A stretch of DNA of 51,725 nt from Legionellaceae bacterium (GTDB taxonomy: Bacteria > Pseudomonadota > Gammaproteobacteria > Legionellales > Legionellaceae): NCBI GenBank assembly GCA_947504875.1, contig CANNJI010000004.1:1-51725 (forward strand), read 5' to 3'. Every line of letters begins with the position of its first letter. The first letter of the stretch is position 1. A program made the position numbers and the translations under genes. This document shows, piece by piece, positions 30,917-40,391 of this stretch. Under the pieces are notes generated by a model. It made no database searches and was not told the DNA's origin. It saw only the letters and a program-made list of their open reading frames with translations.

Positions 30917-31387
30917 TTAAATCTCTTCTATCAAATTATCCATCAAAATTTGGCTTTCTTTATCGTCTATGGCGCGCTTTAATATCTTTTCAGCGCCAGC
31001 GACTGCAAGTACGCCAATTTGCTTACGCAATTCGTCTTTCGCACGCGATACATCTTGACCCAATTGCTCTTGTGCAAGTTTAGTTACTTTTTGAGCCTCA
31101 GCCCTGGCTTCCATTTTTGCTTCGTCAATCAGTTGTGCTGAGCGTCGATTTGCTTTGTCAAGAATATCTAAAGCATCGGCCTTCGCTTGCTTTAAGTCTT
31201 CTATCACGCGATGCTGCGCCAACTCAAGCTCACGACGACCACGTTCCGCAGCAGCCAAGCCATCGGCGATTTTATCTTTTCGCTCTTCGAGCACTTTCAT
31301 CAAAGGCGGCCACACAAATTTCATGGTAAACCAGACAAAAGCTCCAAAAACAAGCATTTGCACAATAAGTGTTAAATTGATTTCCAA
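30917..31387 (-). CDS. atpF: F1Fo ATP synthase subunit b
   Basis: 156 residues, matching the E. coli b subunit length. A single N-terminal membrane helix ([20 protein letters not shown]) is followed by a long charged coiled coil (residues 35-140, rich in Ala, Glu, Lys), the stator stalk. One copy only; no b' subunit. Confidence 0.97.
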   Translation of the reverse strand: MEINLTLIVQMLVFGAFVWFTMKFVWPPLMKVLEERKDKIADGLAAAERGRRELELAQHRVIEDLKQAKADALDILDKANRRSAQLIDEAKMEARAEAQKVTKLAQEQLGQDVSRAKDELRKQIGVLAVAGAEKILKRAIDDKESQILMDNLIEEI

Positions 31388-31445
31388 AGTTACTTCTCCT
31401 ATCAGCAGTTAAAGACAACGACATGTGTGTCTTTACCACGTATTA

Positions 31446-32994
<1,549 letters not shown>

Positions 32995-33018
32995 AATACA
33001 GGCCTTCTTTTGGCGCAA

Positions 33019-33047
33019 ATTATAGAGGATTCATAAGATAGGTGCAA
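33019..33047 (-). promoter_or_regulatory. Sigma70-type promoter of the atp operon
   Basis: Minus strand: TTGCAC (33042-33047), a 17-base spacer, TATAAT (33019-33024). The -10 is a perfect match and the -35 is four of six. It drives atpIBEFHAGDC and sets a short leader of about 15-20 bases before the atpI GTG. Confidence 0.75.
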
Positions 33048-33087
33048 GACTCTAACTCTATTTTATTTGAGACATCATGATGTCTTG

Positions 33088-33973
33088 ACGTGGTCAAGCA
33101 AATGCACACACCTGGTTAAGCAACTTTTTTCATTTTTCCCCACTCTTTTTCAAATTGGTTCGGGTTCATGTAACCAAGATACGAATGTAAACGATAGCAG
33201 TTATAAAACATGGAAATATAATTCAACACATCCTGTTGTGCTGCATATCGTGTTAAATAATGCCGCCATTGAACACGCTCTTGTTTAAGACTACCAAAAA
33301 AGCTTTCTGCTACAGCGTTATCCCAACAATCTCGTTTTCTGCTCATACTACCAACATAGCCATACATCTTTAATAGTTTTTGGTATTCATGACTCGCATA
33401 TTGTGACCCGCGATCAGAGTGTACGATTAAACCTCGTTTAGGTTTACGTTGCCAAATGGCCATTTTCAATGCATCACAAACAAGCGTCGCTCTCATCCGA
33501 GAACTCATACTCCAACCGACAACCTTTCTAGAAAACAAATCAATTACCACAGCCAAGTATAACCAGCCTTCTTGAGTGTGGATGTAAGTTATGTCCGAAA
33601 CATATGCTCGATCCGGTTCAGCTACCTTGAATTTACGGCTGAGAACATTTTCAAATAAAGGCTTAGAGTGTTTACTATTTGTAGTCACCTTATATTTTTT
33701 GCGGTAGCGAACAAAAACACCGGTCTCTTTCATTAATCGTTTGGTTTTTTTTATTCCAATAGGATAGTCTAATGCATTCAATGCTTTCCTCATTCGACGA
33801 CTACCATAAGTATACTGGCTTCCCTCAGCAACCTTTTTAATCCACTCCAACTTTTCTTGGTGCTCAGGGTCTTCCTGCCGATTCTTCTGTCTTCGTTGAT
33901 AACTGTAATAGCTATTACGGTTAATGCCCATAAGTTGACACATCACGTCAGCTTTTATTGATGCCGCAGACAA
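33088..33973 (-). mobile_element. Partial IS3-family insertion sequence (orfA missing)
   Basis: The element contains a complete orfB but no recognisable orfA; only about 130 bases of unrelated-looking sequence lie between orfB and ubiX's leader, too short for the usual ~300-base helix-turn-helix orfA. The end near 33088 (TGACGTGGTCAAG) fits an IS3-type terminus, and TGACGT also appears on the minus strand at 34086-34091, but the match is too short to fix the ends and no target duplication is visible. Boundaries are therefore approximate. Confidence 0.5.
33116..33973 (-). CDS. IS3-family transposase OrfB (DDE integrase core)
   Basis: 285 residues. A full rve integrase core with the DD(35)E triad: Asp127 (VSDITYIH), Asp187 (HSDRGSQY) and Glu223 (NAVAESFFGSLK). 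The HTH_21-like N-terminal region (YGSRRMRKALN) and C-terminal YNCYRLHSYLGYMNP are typical. It starts with TTG directly after an in-frame TAA. In IS3 elements OrfB is made by -1 frameshifting from orfA, which is absent here, so the intact-looking enzyme is probably not expressed as OrfAB and cannot move itself. Confidence 0.9.
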   Translation of the reverse strand: MSAASIKADVMCQLMGINRNSYYSYQRRQKNRQEDPEHQEKLEWIKKVAEGSQYTYGSRRMRKALNALDYPIGIKKTKRLMKETGVFVRYRKKYKVTTNSKHSKPLFENVLSRKFKVAEPDRAYVSDITYIHTQEGWLYLAVVIDLFSRKVVGWSMSSRMRATLVCDALKMAIWQRKPKRGLIVHSDRGSQYASHEYQKLLKMYGYVGSMSRKRDCWDNAVAESFFGSLKQERVQWRHYLTRYAAQQDVLNYISMFYNCYRLHSYLGYMNPNQFEKEWGKMKKVA

Positions 33974-34133
33974 ACAACTTTATCTTGCCAAACAAAGTGG
34001 TCGCAACAAAGTTTGTTCTGATTAAAACAAATTTTGTGGGGTTACAACAGCCAATTTTTTACCCTTTTATTTCCACACCCCATACGTCATAATTAACCAT
34101 ATGGCTTCTGAATCAATCTTAAGGGAAAGCACA

Positions 34134-34694
34134 ATGTCACCTTCTCGACTTATCATCGGCATCACTGGCTCTTCAGGGATTATATATGGATTGCGTTTAC
34201 TTGAAGTTCTAAGAACTTTATCAATTGAAACACATCTGGTTGTAACAAAAGCCGGACAATTAACTCGGGCTTATGAAACCACACACTCCCTCACGGAACT
34301 AAAAGCGCTTGCTGATGTTTATTATACGTTAACAGATATTGCCGCACCCATTGCCAGCGGATCATTCAAAACCATGGGCATGATTGTAGCGCCCTGCTCA
34401 ATGAATAGCTTAAGTGAGATTGCGCGCAGCGGTGCAAGTAATCTCTTAACCAGAGCGGCAGATGTCGTGCTTAAAGAGCGTCGGCGCTTAGTGCTTATGC
34501 CGCGTGAGGCACCTTTGCATTTAGGCCATTTAGACAATATGATAAAAGTAACTCAAATGGGGGGTATTATTTTTCCACCGGCTCCTGCTTTTTATCAAAA
34601 GCCGAAAACAATAGATGATATCATTGATGATACTGTGGGACGTGTATTAGATATGTTCGAGATAGAAAGTGGATTGGTAAAGCGATGGGGTTAA
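34134..34694 (+). CDS. ubiX: Flavin prenyltransferase UbiX
   Basis: 186 residues from MSPSRLIIGITGSSG. UbiX joins dimethylallyl phosphate to FMN to make prenyl-FMN, the cofactor of UbiD decarboxylase in ubiquinone synthesis. The FMN-binding GITGSSGIIYGLRLLE, VAPCSMNSLSEIA and the C-terminal MPREAPLHLGHLDNM are all present. ATG 34134 has an AGGGA site eight bases upstream; the earlier ATG at 34101 adds a non-family leader. UbiX supplies the quinone used by complex I. Confidence 0.95.
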   Translation: MSPSRLIIGITGSSGIIYGLRLLEVLRTLSIETHLVVTKAGQLTRAYETTHSLTELKALADVYYTLTDIAAPIASGSFKTMGMIVAPCSMNSLSEIARSGASNLLTRAADVVLKERRRLVLMPREAPLHLGHLDNMIKVTQMGGIIFPPAPAFYQKPKTIDDIIDDTVGRVLDMFEIESGLVKRWG

Positions 34695-34727
34695 GCAAGC
34701 AAGGAACAGCTTTTTCCTTGCTTGCTT
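34693..34727. terminator. Perfect 14-bp hairpin between convergent genes
   Basis: AAGCAAGCAAGGAA (34693-34706) pairs exactly with TTCCTTGCTTGCTT (34714-34727) around a seven-base loop. It begins within the ubiX stop codon and ends eight bases before the stop of the convergent gene. There is no T-run after it on either strand beyond the loop, so it may act as a bidirectional hairpin stabilising both 3' ends rather than as a classical terminator. Confidence 0.55.
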
Positions 34728-34735
34728 GTCAGAAA

Positions 34736-35212
34736 CTATCGACCAGCTACTAGTGAATCACGAACTTCTTCATCTGCTTCATCATCAGAACTAGAAACCG
34801 ATAAATGCTCTGGAGCATCAGCAGCAGCAACAACAGGAGCATCAGCATCAGCAGCAACAACAGGAGCATCAGCAGCAACAACAGGAGCATCAGCAGCAAC
34901 AACAGGAGCATCAGCAGCAACAACAGGAGCAGCGATATTCTCGTCGTTTGCAGATAACTCAGCTACCATTTTACTTGTTGAGCAATCAGTAACGTCTGCA
35001 TTGTCGTTAGACGCTGCAACTTCTTTAACAGCTTCTTGTGTGCTCACAGCTTTCTTTCCGCTAAACAAACCGAATACTTTAGATAAATAGCTTGTAAGAA
35101 TAACAGCTGCAGTAGAAGAAGCGACTGGTACGAGCAACGCTGGATAAGAATAAATTACCAAAGCAGAAGCTAACAGAGCAAGAAGTTTCCAATTATCTTT
35201 TAAAAATTTCAT
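34736..35212 (-). CDS. Membrane-anchored acidic protein with APVVAAD repeats
   Basis: 158 residues, no recognised family. Residues 1-50 contain two hydrophobic helices (LLALLASALVIYSYPALLVPVA; STAAVILTSYLSKVFGLF). The middle is polar. From about residue 94 there are tandem heptads of APVVAAD, interrupted by short variants, ending in an acidic Ser/Asp/Glu tail (SVSSSDDEADEE). It starts with ATG eight bases after GGAG. The opposite strand is also open across the repeat because of the low complexity, but the start signal, hydrophobic N-terminus and codon order support this strand. It could be a surface or secreted protein of the lineage. Confidence 0.7.
   Translation of the reverse strand: MKFLKDNWKLLALLASALVIYSYPALLVPVASSTAAVILTSYLSKVFGLFSGKKAVSTQEAVKEVAASNDNADVTDCSTSKMVAELSANDENIAAPVVAADAPVVAADAPVVAADAPVVAADADAPVVAAADAPEHLSVSSSDDEADEEVRDSLVAGR
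34812..34925. repeat. 21-bp tandem repeat inside a coding region
   Basis: Five units of GGAGCATCAGCAGCAACAACA (21, 24 or 27 bases) start at 34812, 34836, 34863, 34884 and 34905. The last three are exact copies and the first two carry extra triplets. Units differ only by whole codons, so they code for the APVVAAD heptads and can change in number without breaking the frame. Confidence 0.85.
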
Positions 35213-35335
35213 TTTTTTACTCCAATTTAAGTTTAAAATCTCACGGCGGCGAATATATCATGAAAAAAAGATAAAGAGAAGAAAAATTAGTCACTTATTT
35301 GTAATAAAACTGTTAGGATCTGAGGTTTCTGCCAA

Positions 35336-35364
35336 GTGACTATAAAACGGATTGACCTTATAAT
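35336..35364 (+). promoter_or_regulatory. Candidate promoter of manC
   Basis: GTGACT (35336-35341), a 17-base spacer, TATAAT (35359-35364): a perfect -10 and four of six at -35. It is 43 bases from the manC start codon. The remaining 120 bases back to the divergent gene are AT-rich without other signals. Confidence 0.55.
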
Positions 35365-35407
35365 GATGCTGTTAAACTATGATTACCCACCTATTGGAGC
35401 GTACTAA

Positions 35408-36835
35408 GTGAATCTTTTTCCTATTGTTTTAGCTGGCGGTTCTGGTACACGTTTATGGCCATTGTCACGTAAAAATTTTCCTAAACAATTTTTACGTTTA
35501 AATGGTGAACAGTCCCTGTTACAACAAACAATGGAGCGCATACAGTACTTACCCCATGAAACATCGATTGTTGTGAGCAATGAGGCCCATTATTTTTTAT
35601 GCCAAGAGCAACTCCAACATATGTCCAAAGCGCCTCTTTATATCCTTGAGCCTTGTGCGAGAAATACAGCCCCCGCGATTGCGAGTGCGGCACATCACCT
35701 CATGGCGCAAGCTGGGCCCGATGCGTTAATGATCATCATCCCCGCTGATCACTTTATTGCAGATAATAACGCTTGGGCAACTGCCATGTTGGAAGGTGCT
35801 GCTTATGCCAGTGAACAAGATTGCATTGTTACCTTTGGCATAAAACCCACCAGTCCTAAAACGGGTTATGGATACATAGAAACGCATAATACAGACACAG
35901 CCACCATTCTTCCTGTTCGTGCCTTTAGAGAAAAACCTGATGAACTCACCGCCAAAGCTTTTCTAGAGGCAGGCGGGTACTACTGGAATAGTGGCCTTTT
36001 TGTTTGTAAAGCCCGCGTATACCTTGAGGAATTAGCAAAGTTTTCCCCAGATATCGTTCATCATACAAAAGCAGCCTATGACGAAGCGCATTGTGATCAT
36101 GATTATTTACGCCTTCATCGAGACGCATTTGCCAAGAGCCCTGCAGATTCTATTGACTATGCAATTATGGAAAATACAGATAAAGCGGTTGTGATGCCTC
36201 TAGATATTGCCTGGAGCGACCTAGGCTGCTGGTCAGCCGTAGCGGAATCTAACCCTATTAATGAACAAGGAAATGTATTGCGCGGTAATGTCATGGTGAA
36301 AGATTGTAACGACTGTTTTTTGAGCAGTGAAACCACGCTGATTACTGCGCTTGGCATTCAAAATCAAATTATTGTTGCAACTGGGGACGCCGTCCTGGTC
36401 GCTGATAAATCATATTCCCAACAGGTTAAAGCGATTGTTGACACCTTAGGGTATGCCAATGCAGGACTAGCAAATGATCATGTTTGTGTAGCTCGGCCCT
36501 GGGGAACCTATGAAGTACTCGCGGAAGGTGAAACCTTTAAAGTTAAACGACTCATGGTAAAACCAGGTGCAAAATTATCATTACAAAAACATCAGCACCG
36601 TGCGGAACATTGGGTTGTTGTGAGTGGTACCGCTGAAGTAGTCAATGATAATAAAACCATTTGGCTATCCGTAAATCAATCAACCTACATTCCAAAACAA
36701 ACCCTACATCGCCTCAGCAATCATGGCTCAGAGCCATTATTTGTGATTGAGGTTCAAAGTGGCGACTACCTGGGTGAGGACGATATTGTGCGTTACGACG
36801 ATATATACGCCAGAGCTGACTTAACCTTAAGTTGA
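35408..36835 (+). CDS. manC: Mannose-1-phosphate guanylyltransferase / mannose-6-phosphate isomerase
   Basis: 475 residues, the length of the bifunctional enzyme (AlgA/ManC/CpsB). It makes GDP-mannose, the donor for O-antigen, capsule and other mannose or fucose sugars. The N-terminal nucleotidyltransferase has LAGGSGTRLWPLSRKNFPKQF-like signature (GGSGTRLWPLSR; FPKQF) and the FREKP motif; the C-terminal cupin (about 365-475) has KPGAKLSLQKHQHRAEHW with the metal His and Glu. GTG start with GGAG nine bases upstream. Codes for a complete enzyme; its sugar pathway partners are not in this window. Confidence 0.95.
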   Translation: MNLFPIVLAGGSGTRLWPLSRKNFPKQFLRLNGEQSLLQQTMERIQYLPHETSIVVSNEAHYFLCQEQLQHMSKAPLYILEPCARNTAPAIASAAHHLMAQAGPDALMIIIPADHFIADNNAWATAMLEGAAYASEQDCIVTFGIKPTSPKTGYGYIETHNTDTATILPVRAFREKPDELTAKAFLEAGGYYWNSGLFVCKARVYLEELAKFSPDIVHHTKAAYDEAHCDHDYLRLHRDAFAKSPADSIDYAIMENTDKAVVMPLDIAWSDLGCWSAVAESNPINEQGNVLRGNVMVKDCNDCFLSSETTLITALGIQNQIIVATGDAVLVADKSYSQQVKAIVDTLGYANAGLANDHVCVARPWGTYEVLAEGETFKVKRLMVKPGAKLSLQKHQHRAEHWVVVSGTAEVVNDNKTIWLSVNQSTYIPKQTLHRLSNHGSEPLFVIEVQSGDYLGEDDIVRYDDIYARADLTLS

Positions 36836-36849
36836 ATACCTGCTACACT
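36821..36849 (+). promoter_or_regulatory. Candidate promoter of sodB
   Basis: TTAACC (36821-36826), 17-base spacer, TACACT (36844-36849), four of six at each box. It overlaps the last codons of manC. Possible independent control of sodB, but the match is modest. Confidence 0.35.
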
Positions 36850-36878
36850 GATTAGCATCGATAGACTTGGAGAAAAAA

Positions 36879-37457
36879 ATGACGTTTACTTTACCCGAAC
36901 TTCCCTATGCAATGGACGCGCTAGCGCCTACAATTTCACAAGAAACTTTAGAATATCACTATGGAAAGCACCATCAAGCCTATGTGACCAACCTCAATAA
37001 GCTGATTATGGGCACAGAATTTGAATCAATGACACTTGAAGACATTATTAAAAAATCTTCAGCTGGTATTTTTAATAATGCAGCGCAAGTTTGGAATCAT
37101 ACTTTTTATTGGCACTGCTTGAGTCCACAAGGTGGCGGAGAACCAACAGGCAAGTTAGCTGAAGCAATCCAAAAAGCATTTGGATCATTTATTGCATTTA
37201 AAGAACAATTTACTCAAACAGCACTAACAACCTTTGGGTCTGGATGGGCTTGGCTGGTTGAAGACGAACAGCATCAATTAAAAATTATCAGTACCAGCAA
37301 TGCAGGCACACCGCTTACGATGAATCTTAAACCCCTGTTAACCTGTGATGTATGGGAGCATGCCTACTATATTGATTATCGTAATGCTCGTCCTGATTAC
37401 CTGACTGCGTTCTGGCGGCTTGTCAACTGGGAATTTGCTAATCACAACTTAAAATAA
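36879..37457 (+). CDS. sodB: Iron superoxide dismutase
   Basis: 192 residues. Converts superoxide to peroxide in the cytoplasm. Metal ligands: His of [11 protein letters not shown], His of QVWNHTFYW, Asp and His of [12 protein letters not shown]. The Gln in FNNAAQVWN is the residue that marks iron rather than manganese enzymes. ATG at 36879 is preceded by GGAG at a six-base spacing; the TTG at 36867 is in frame but lies on that site. Peroxide made here is a substrate for KatG encoded about 12 kb away. Confidence 0.96.
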   Translation: MTFTLPELPYAMDALAPTISQETLEYHYGKHHQAYVTNLNKLIMGTEFESMTLEDIIKKSSAGIFNNAAQVWNHTFYWHCLSPQGGGEPTGKLAEAIQKAFGSFIAFKEQFTQTALTTFGSGWAWLVEDEQHQLKIISTSNAGTPLTMNLKPLLTCDVWEHAYYIDYRNARPDYLTAFWRLVNWEFANHNLK

Positions 37458-37468
37458 AAGAGGGCGCT

Positions 37469-38638
37469 ATGTCACTCATTACAACCTATAATCCGCTGCC
37501 CATAGCATTTACACATGGCAAGGGCGTGTATTTATATGATGAAGCAGGCAATGCTTATTTAGATGGTTTGAGTGGCATAGCAGTTTGCGGACTGGGGCAT
37601 GCTCATCCAGACGTGACTCGAACCATTCAAAAGCAAGCCTCTCAACTCTTACATACATCCAACACGTATCGAATTCTTCATCAAGAAGAACTTGCGCGTC
37701 GCCTAACAACATTATCGCACATGGAGCAAGTTTTTTTTGCAAATTCAGGGGCAGAGGCCAATGAAGCCGCCTTAAAAGTCGCGCGTCTGTATGGTCACAC
37801 AAAAGGAATTTCAGCACCCAAAGTCATCGTCATGACAGGCGCATTTCATGGGCGAACAATGGCAACATTAAGCGCTTCTGGAGGAAAAAAAGTACAAGAA
37901 GGTTTTGAGCCTTTATTTCCTGGATTTGTTCGCGTTCCTTATAATGATATCGCTGCACTCAAAGTTGCAGCGCTTGAGAATCCAGATGTCGTTGCCGTAA
38001 TGCTTGAACCCATTCAAGGTGAAGGAGGCATTATCATTCCCGATGCAACCTATCTAAACGATGTTGCTGCCGTATGTAAAACACAAGATTGGTTATTAAT
38101 ATTAGATGAAGTACAAACAGGAAATGGGCGTACAGGTTATTTATATGAATGTATGGGACACGGGATACAACCGGACATCCTTACAACCGCAAAAGGACTT
38201 GGTAATGGCATGCCCATTGCTGCATGCTTGATGAGCAATCATGCAGCGAATCTATTTAAACCAGGCAATCATGGCTCTACGTTTGGTGGCAATCCATTGG
38301 CTTGTGCAACAGCCCTAACCGTATTAGATGTCATTGAGCGTGATGGCTTATGTGCCCATGCCGCAAAACAAGGTGAACGAATTAAAAAAGGCTTGGTTAA
38401 AGCGCTCTCTCAACAATCGGCTGTTCTTGATATCCGAGGTAAAGGTTTGATGATCGGCATCACGCTGGATAGGCCTGCCCTCGATATGCGACTCATTGGA
38501 CTTCAAAATAAAATCCTATTTGGCATAAGTGCAGAAACGATTGTTCGGTTGTTGCCGCCGCTGATTATTACAGACAATGAATCCGATGAGCTCGTGGAAA
38601 AATTAGCCCAAACAGTGACCTCATTTGTAGCAAAATAA
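37469..38638 (+). CDS. argD: Acetylornithine/class III aminotransferase
   Basis: 389 residues. A PLP-dependent class III (ornithine-type) aminotransferase. The motifs are SGAEANEAALKVAR, GAFHGRTMATLSASG, LEPIQGEGGI, LILDEVQTGNGRTG and the PLP-lysine in TTAKGLGNGMPIAA. Sequence and length fit acetylornithine transaminase (ArgD), which makes N-acetylornithine in arginine synthesis, but succinyldiaminopimelate or succinylornithine transaminases look the same, and no arginine genes are nearby. ATG with GAGGG just upstream. 11 bases after sodB, so possibly cotranscribed. Confidence 0.85.
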   Translation: MSLITTYNPLPIAFTHGKGVYLYDEAGNAYLDGLSGIAVCGLGHAHPDVTRTIQKQASQLLHTSNTYRILHQEELARRLTTLSHMEQVFFANSGAEANEAALKVARLYGHTKGISAPKVIVMTGAFHGRTMATLSASGGKKVQEGFEPLFPGFVRVPYNDIAALKVAALENPDVVAVMLEPIQGEGGIIIPDATYLNDVAAVCKTQDWLLILDEVQTGNGRTGYLYECMGHGIQPDILTTAKGLGNGMPIAACLMSNHAANLFKPGNHGSTFGGNPLACATALTVLDVIERDGLCAHAAKQGERIKKGLVKALSQQSAVLDIRGKGLMIGITLDRPALDMRLIGLQNKILFGISAETIVRLLPPLIITDNESDELVEKLAQTVTSFVAK

Positions 38639-38675
38639 ACCATTACAGCAGCAATGGTTATCTAAGGAGAGAAAC

Positions 38676-39818
38676 GTGGGTCTTACCATACGCATGATAT
38701 TCTGTTTTTTTCTCTTGACGTTAAACTTAGCATCACATGCATTACCTCCAGCTTTTATCAAAGGTGGCATAGGCGTCTTTCTCTATGATGCTTATCAAGC
38801 AAACGGCCCCACATCCCCTATCCAAAAAGACCATGTTGGGCAGTGGGCTGCTGATATTCAAACCTATCAACAAGGAGCGCTTCCCAAAAATCTAATTACC
38901 CGAATTTATACCTATAGCGGAGCACTCAGTACAACCTGTACTGATATTTCAAAGTGTATTTATTCAGGCCCCAATAAAAACGTGGAGGTTGGTTATGATC
39001 CTTCAGACTTTGGGCCAAGTTCGGTAGCAGCCTACCGAGCGGCGTTCCCCAACATGCTTATTTTAGCCATTATCGATGCTGACGCTACCCCAGCAGACTT
39101 CCCTCTTCTGAGTAACCCCACTTTTGGAACGGCTGTAGCGAACCAACTAACCACTGAAATTTGTGCCGATATCAACGTAGACGGGGTCGTATTAGACTTA
39201 GAGCCTTTTAACTTTCTCCCAAACCAGGGGCAATTTTCTTTATATAGACAAATTGCTATTAATTTTGCGGGTCCGCAATGTATTGATCAAAAACACCCGA
39301 ATGGACGGGTTTTTGGAATATTCATGAACCCCAATAAAGTTTCAGATTGGACTGTGGTTTCAGGCATGTTAGGTAACACGGGCGTGTTGATTGTTGATGC
39401 TTACGATATCATCGACAATGCCCCGCCGCCGGTCAATAATAATCTCTACCTATCAAGCATTACAGGAAAGATAGGGACTTTCATGAACCCTAACTCAATA
39501 CAATACAAAATTCCTTATACAGTGGCTCTTGCAGCATCGGCAAGCTATTCAGCTTTTGATGAAATAGGAACTTATGATTCAAGTGCACCCGCTCCCTATT
39601 ATTTTAAACTCACACAAGACTTTGGCCCGGACATTACACAATATAAATATGTTCATACGATATTAGGTATGCTCCAACAACAAGCGACCAGTGGGCTATA
39701 TCAAGGCCAAGATCTGTGGAAATGGGCTCAATACACGGCACCACAGAAAAACAGCAACACGTTGCTCATGCCAACAATACCGCGAGCAGATGTGCTAACG
39801 TTACTTCAAAATCAATAA
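38676..39818 (+). CDS. Secreted protein with a GH18-like active-site motif
   Basis: 380 residues, not recognised as a named gene. GTG start with AAGGAG just upstream. A clear signal peptide (IRMIFCFFLLTLNLASHA, cleavage near residue 22) sends it out of the cytoplasm. The mature part looks like a TIM-barrel: repeated beta/alpha segments, FNMLILAIIDADAT-like strands, and VDGVVLDLEPF, which matches the glycoside hydrolase 18 pattern DGxxxDxE (catalytic Glu after Asp) except that the first conserved Asp of DGxDxDxE is Val. Four Cys residues could form disulfides. It may cleave or bind a polysaccharide such as chitin or peptidoglycan, or be an inactive lectin-like relative. A weak hairpin (AACCATT/AATGGTT) lies between argD and this gene. 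Confidence 0.65.
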   Translation: MGLTIRMIFCFFLLTLNLASHALPPAFIKGGIGVFLYDAYQANGPTSPIQKDHVGQWAADIQTYQQGALPKNLITRIYTYSGALSTTCTDISKCIYSGPNKNVEVGYDPSDFGPSSVAAYRAAFPNMLILAIIDADATPADFPLLSNPTFGTAVANQLTTEICADINVDGVVLDLEPFNFLPNQGQFSLYRQIAINFAGPQCIDQKHPNGRVFGIFMNPNKVSDWTVVSGMLGNTGVLIVDAYDIIDNAPPPVNNNLYLSSITGKIGTFMNPNSIQYKIPYTVALAASASYSAFDEIGTYDSSAPAPYYFKLTQDFGPDITQYKYVHTILGMLQQQATSGLYQGQDLWKWAQYTAPQKNSNTLLMPTIPRADVLTLLQNQ

Positions 39819-39927
39819 ACAAATAGGGCCACGTTGCAAATAATACGCTAAATGTAAAAAACCATTTGAGTTGAGATTCAATTTGAATGCTTGAATTTAT
39901 AATTTTGAACGTTAAGGATTGTATACA

Positions 39928-40338
39928 ATGAATCAATATAAAGGTGAATGTTTATGCGGCTCCTGCCGCTATATTATTACTGGTAACAAACCAGAAGCGA
40001 TGTATCTATGTCATTGCAGCCGATGTAGAAAAGAAACGGGTACAATTCATGGCGCGAATGCTTTTTTTAATACTGCTGAATTATTATGGGAAAAAGGCCA
40101 AGAGCATATTACTTATTTCAAGTTAGAAGGAACACGAAAGCAACGCGCATTCTGTAATACCTGTGGTAGCCCACTTCCCAGACTGGAGGATGACTCTACT
40201 GTGGTGTTGCCAGTAGGAACTGTAGATGATGATACATTTCTAGAGCCAACAGCTCATATTTATTATGCCAGTCGCTCATCGTGGGAAGACAAAGTCATTG
40301 ATTTGAAACGATTTGATGAGCTGCCGAAGATCAATTGA
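39928..40338 (+). CDS. GFA/CENP-V-fold zinc protein
   Basis: 136 residues. Gfa-like family (first named for glutathione-dependent formaldehyde activation). Zinc ligands are complete: CLCGSCRY (Cys8, Cys10, Cys13), CHCSRCRK, and FCNTCGSPLP. The typical strand pattern follows. The real substrate of most members is unknown, so formaldehyde detoxification is not claimed. ATG 39928 follows AAGGA by nine bases; an in-frame TTG at 39919 is rejected. It stands alone, convergent with the next gene. Confidence 0.85.
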   Translation: MNQYKGECLCGSCRYIITGNKPEAMYLCHCSRCRKETGTIHGANAFFNTAELLWEKGQEHITYFKLEGTRKQRAFCNTCGSPLPRLEDDSTVVLPVGTVDDDTFLEPTAHIYYASRSSWEDKVIDLKRFDELPKIN

Positions 40339-40391
40339 ATACTGAATAAAAACTGATACTGTATTTACCATACCAACGGAGCCCCATTGAC

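Noticed and set aside
33072-33100. GACATCATGATGTC palindrome and CTTGAC-GTG-GTCAAG hairpin as an operator for the atp operon
   Set aside because: They lie upstream of the atp promoter, next to the insertion-sequence end, and are more simply part of the IS junction; no regulator is known to bind them.
34074-34091. CCATACGTCA near 34082-34091 as the certain left end of the IS3 element
   Set aside because: The match to the other end is only six bases, no flanking duplication is found, and the same string occurs near the repeat at 2115, so it may belong to the dispersed repeat family.
34812-34925. Short regular repeats that could be a CRISPR array
   Set aside because: Units are directly adjacent, with no spacers, and code for protein heptads. 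No cas genes are near.
34722-35090. Open frame on the plus strand across the 21-bp repeat (Ala/Ser/Thr-rich protein)
   Set aside because: It is the complement of the APVVAAD gene. It is low in complexity, has no ribosome site, and covers the hairpin. The minus-strand frame has a good start and membrane helices.
38638-38659. AACCATT/AATGGTT hairpin after argD as a terminator
   Set aside because: Seven weak pairs and no T-run; may be chance.
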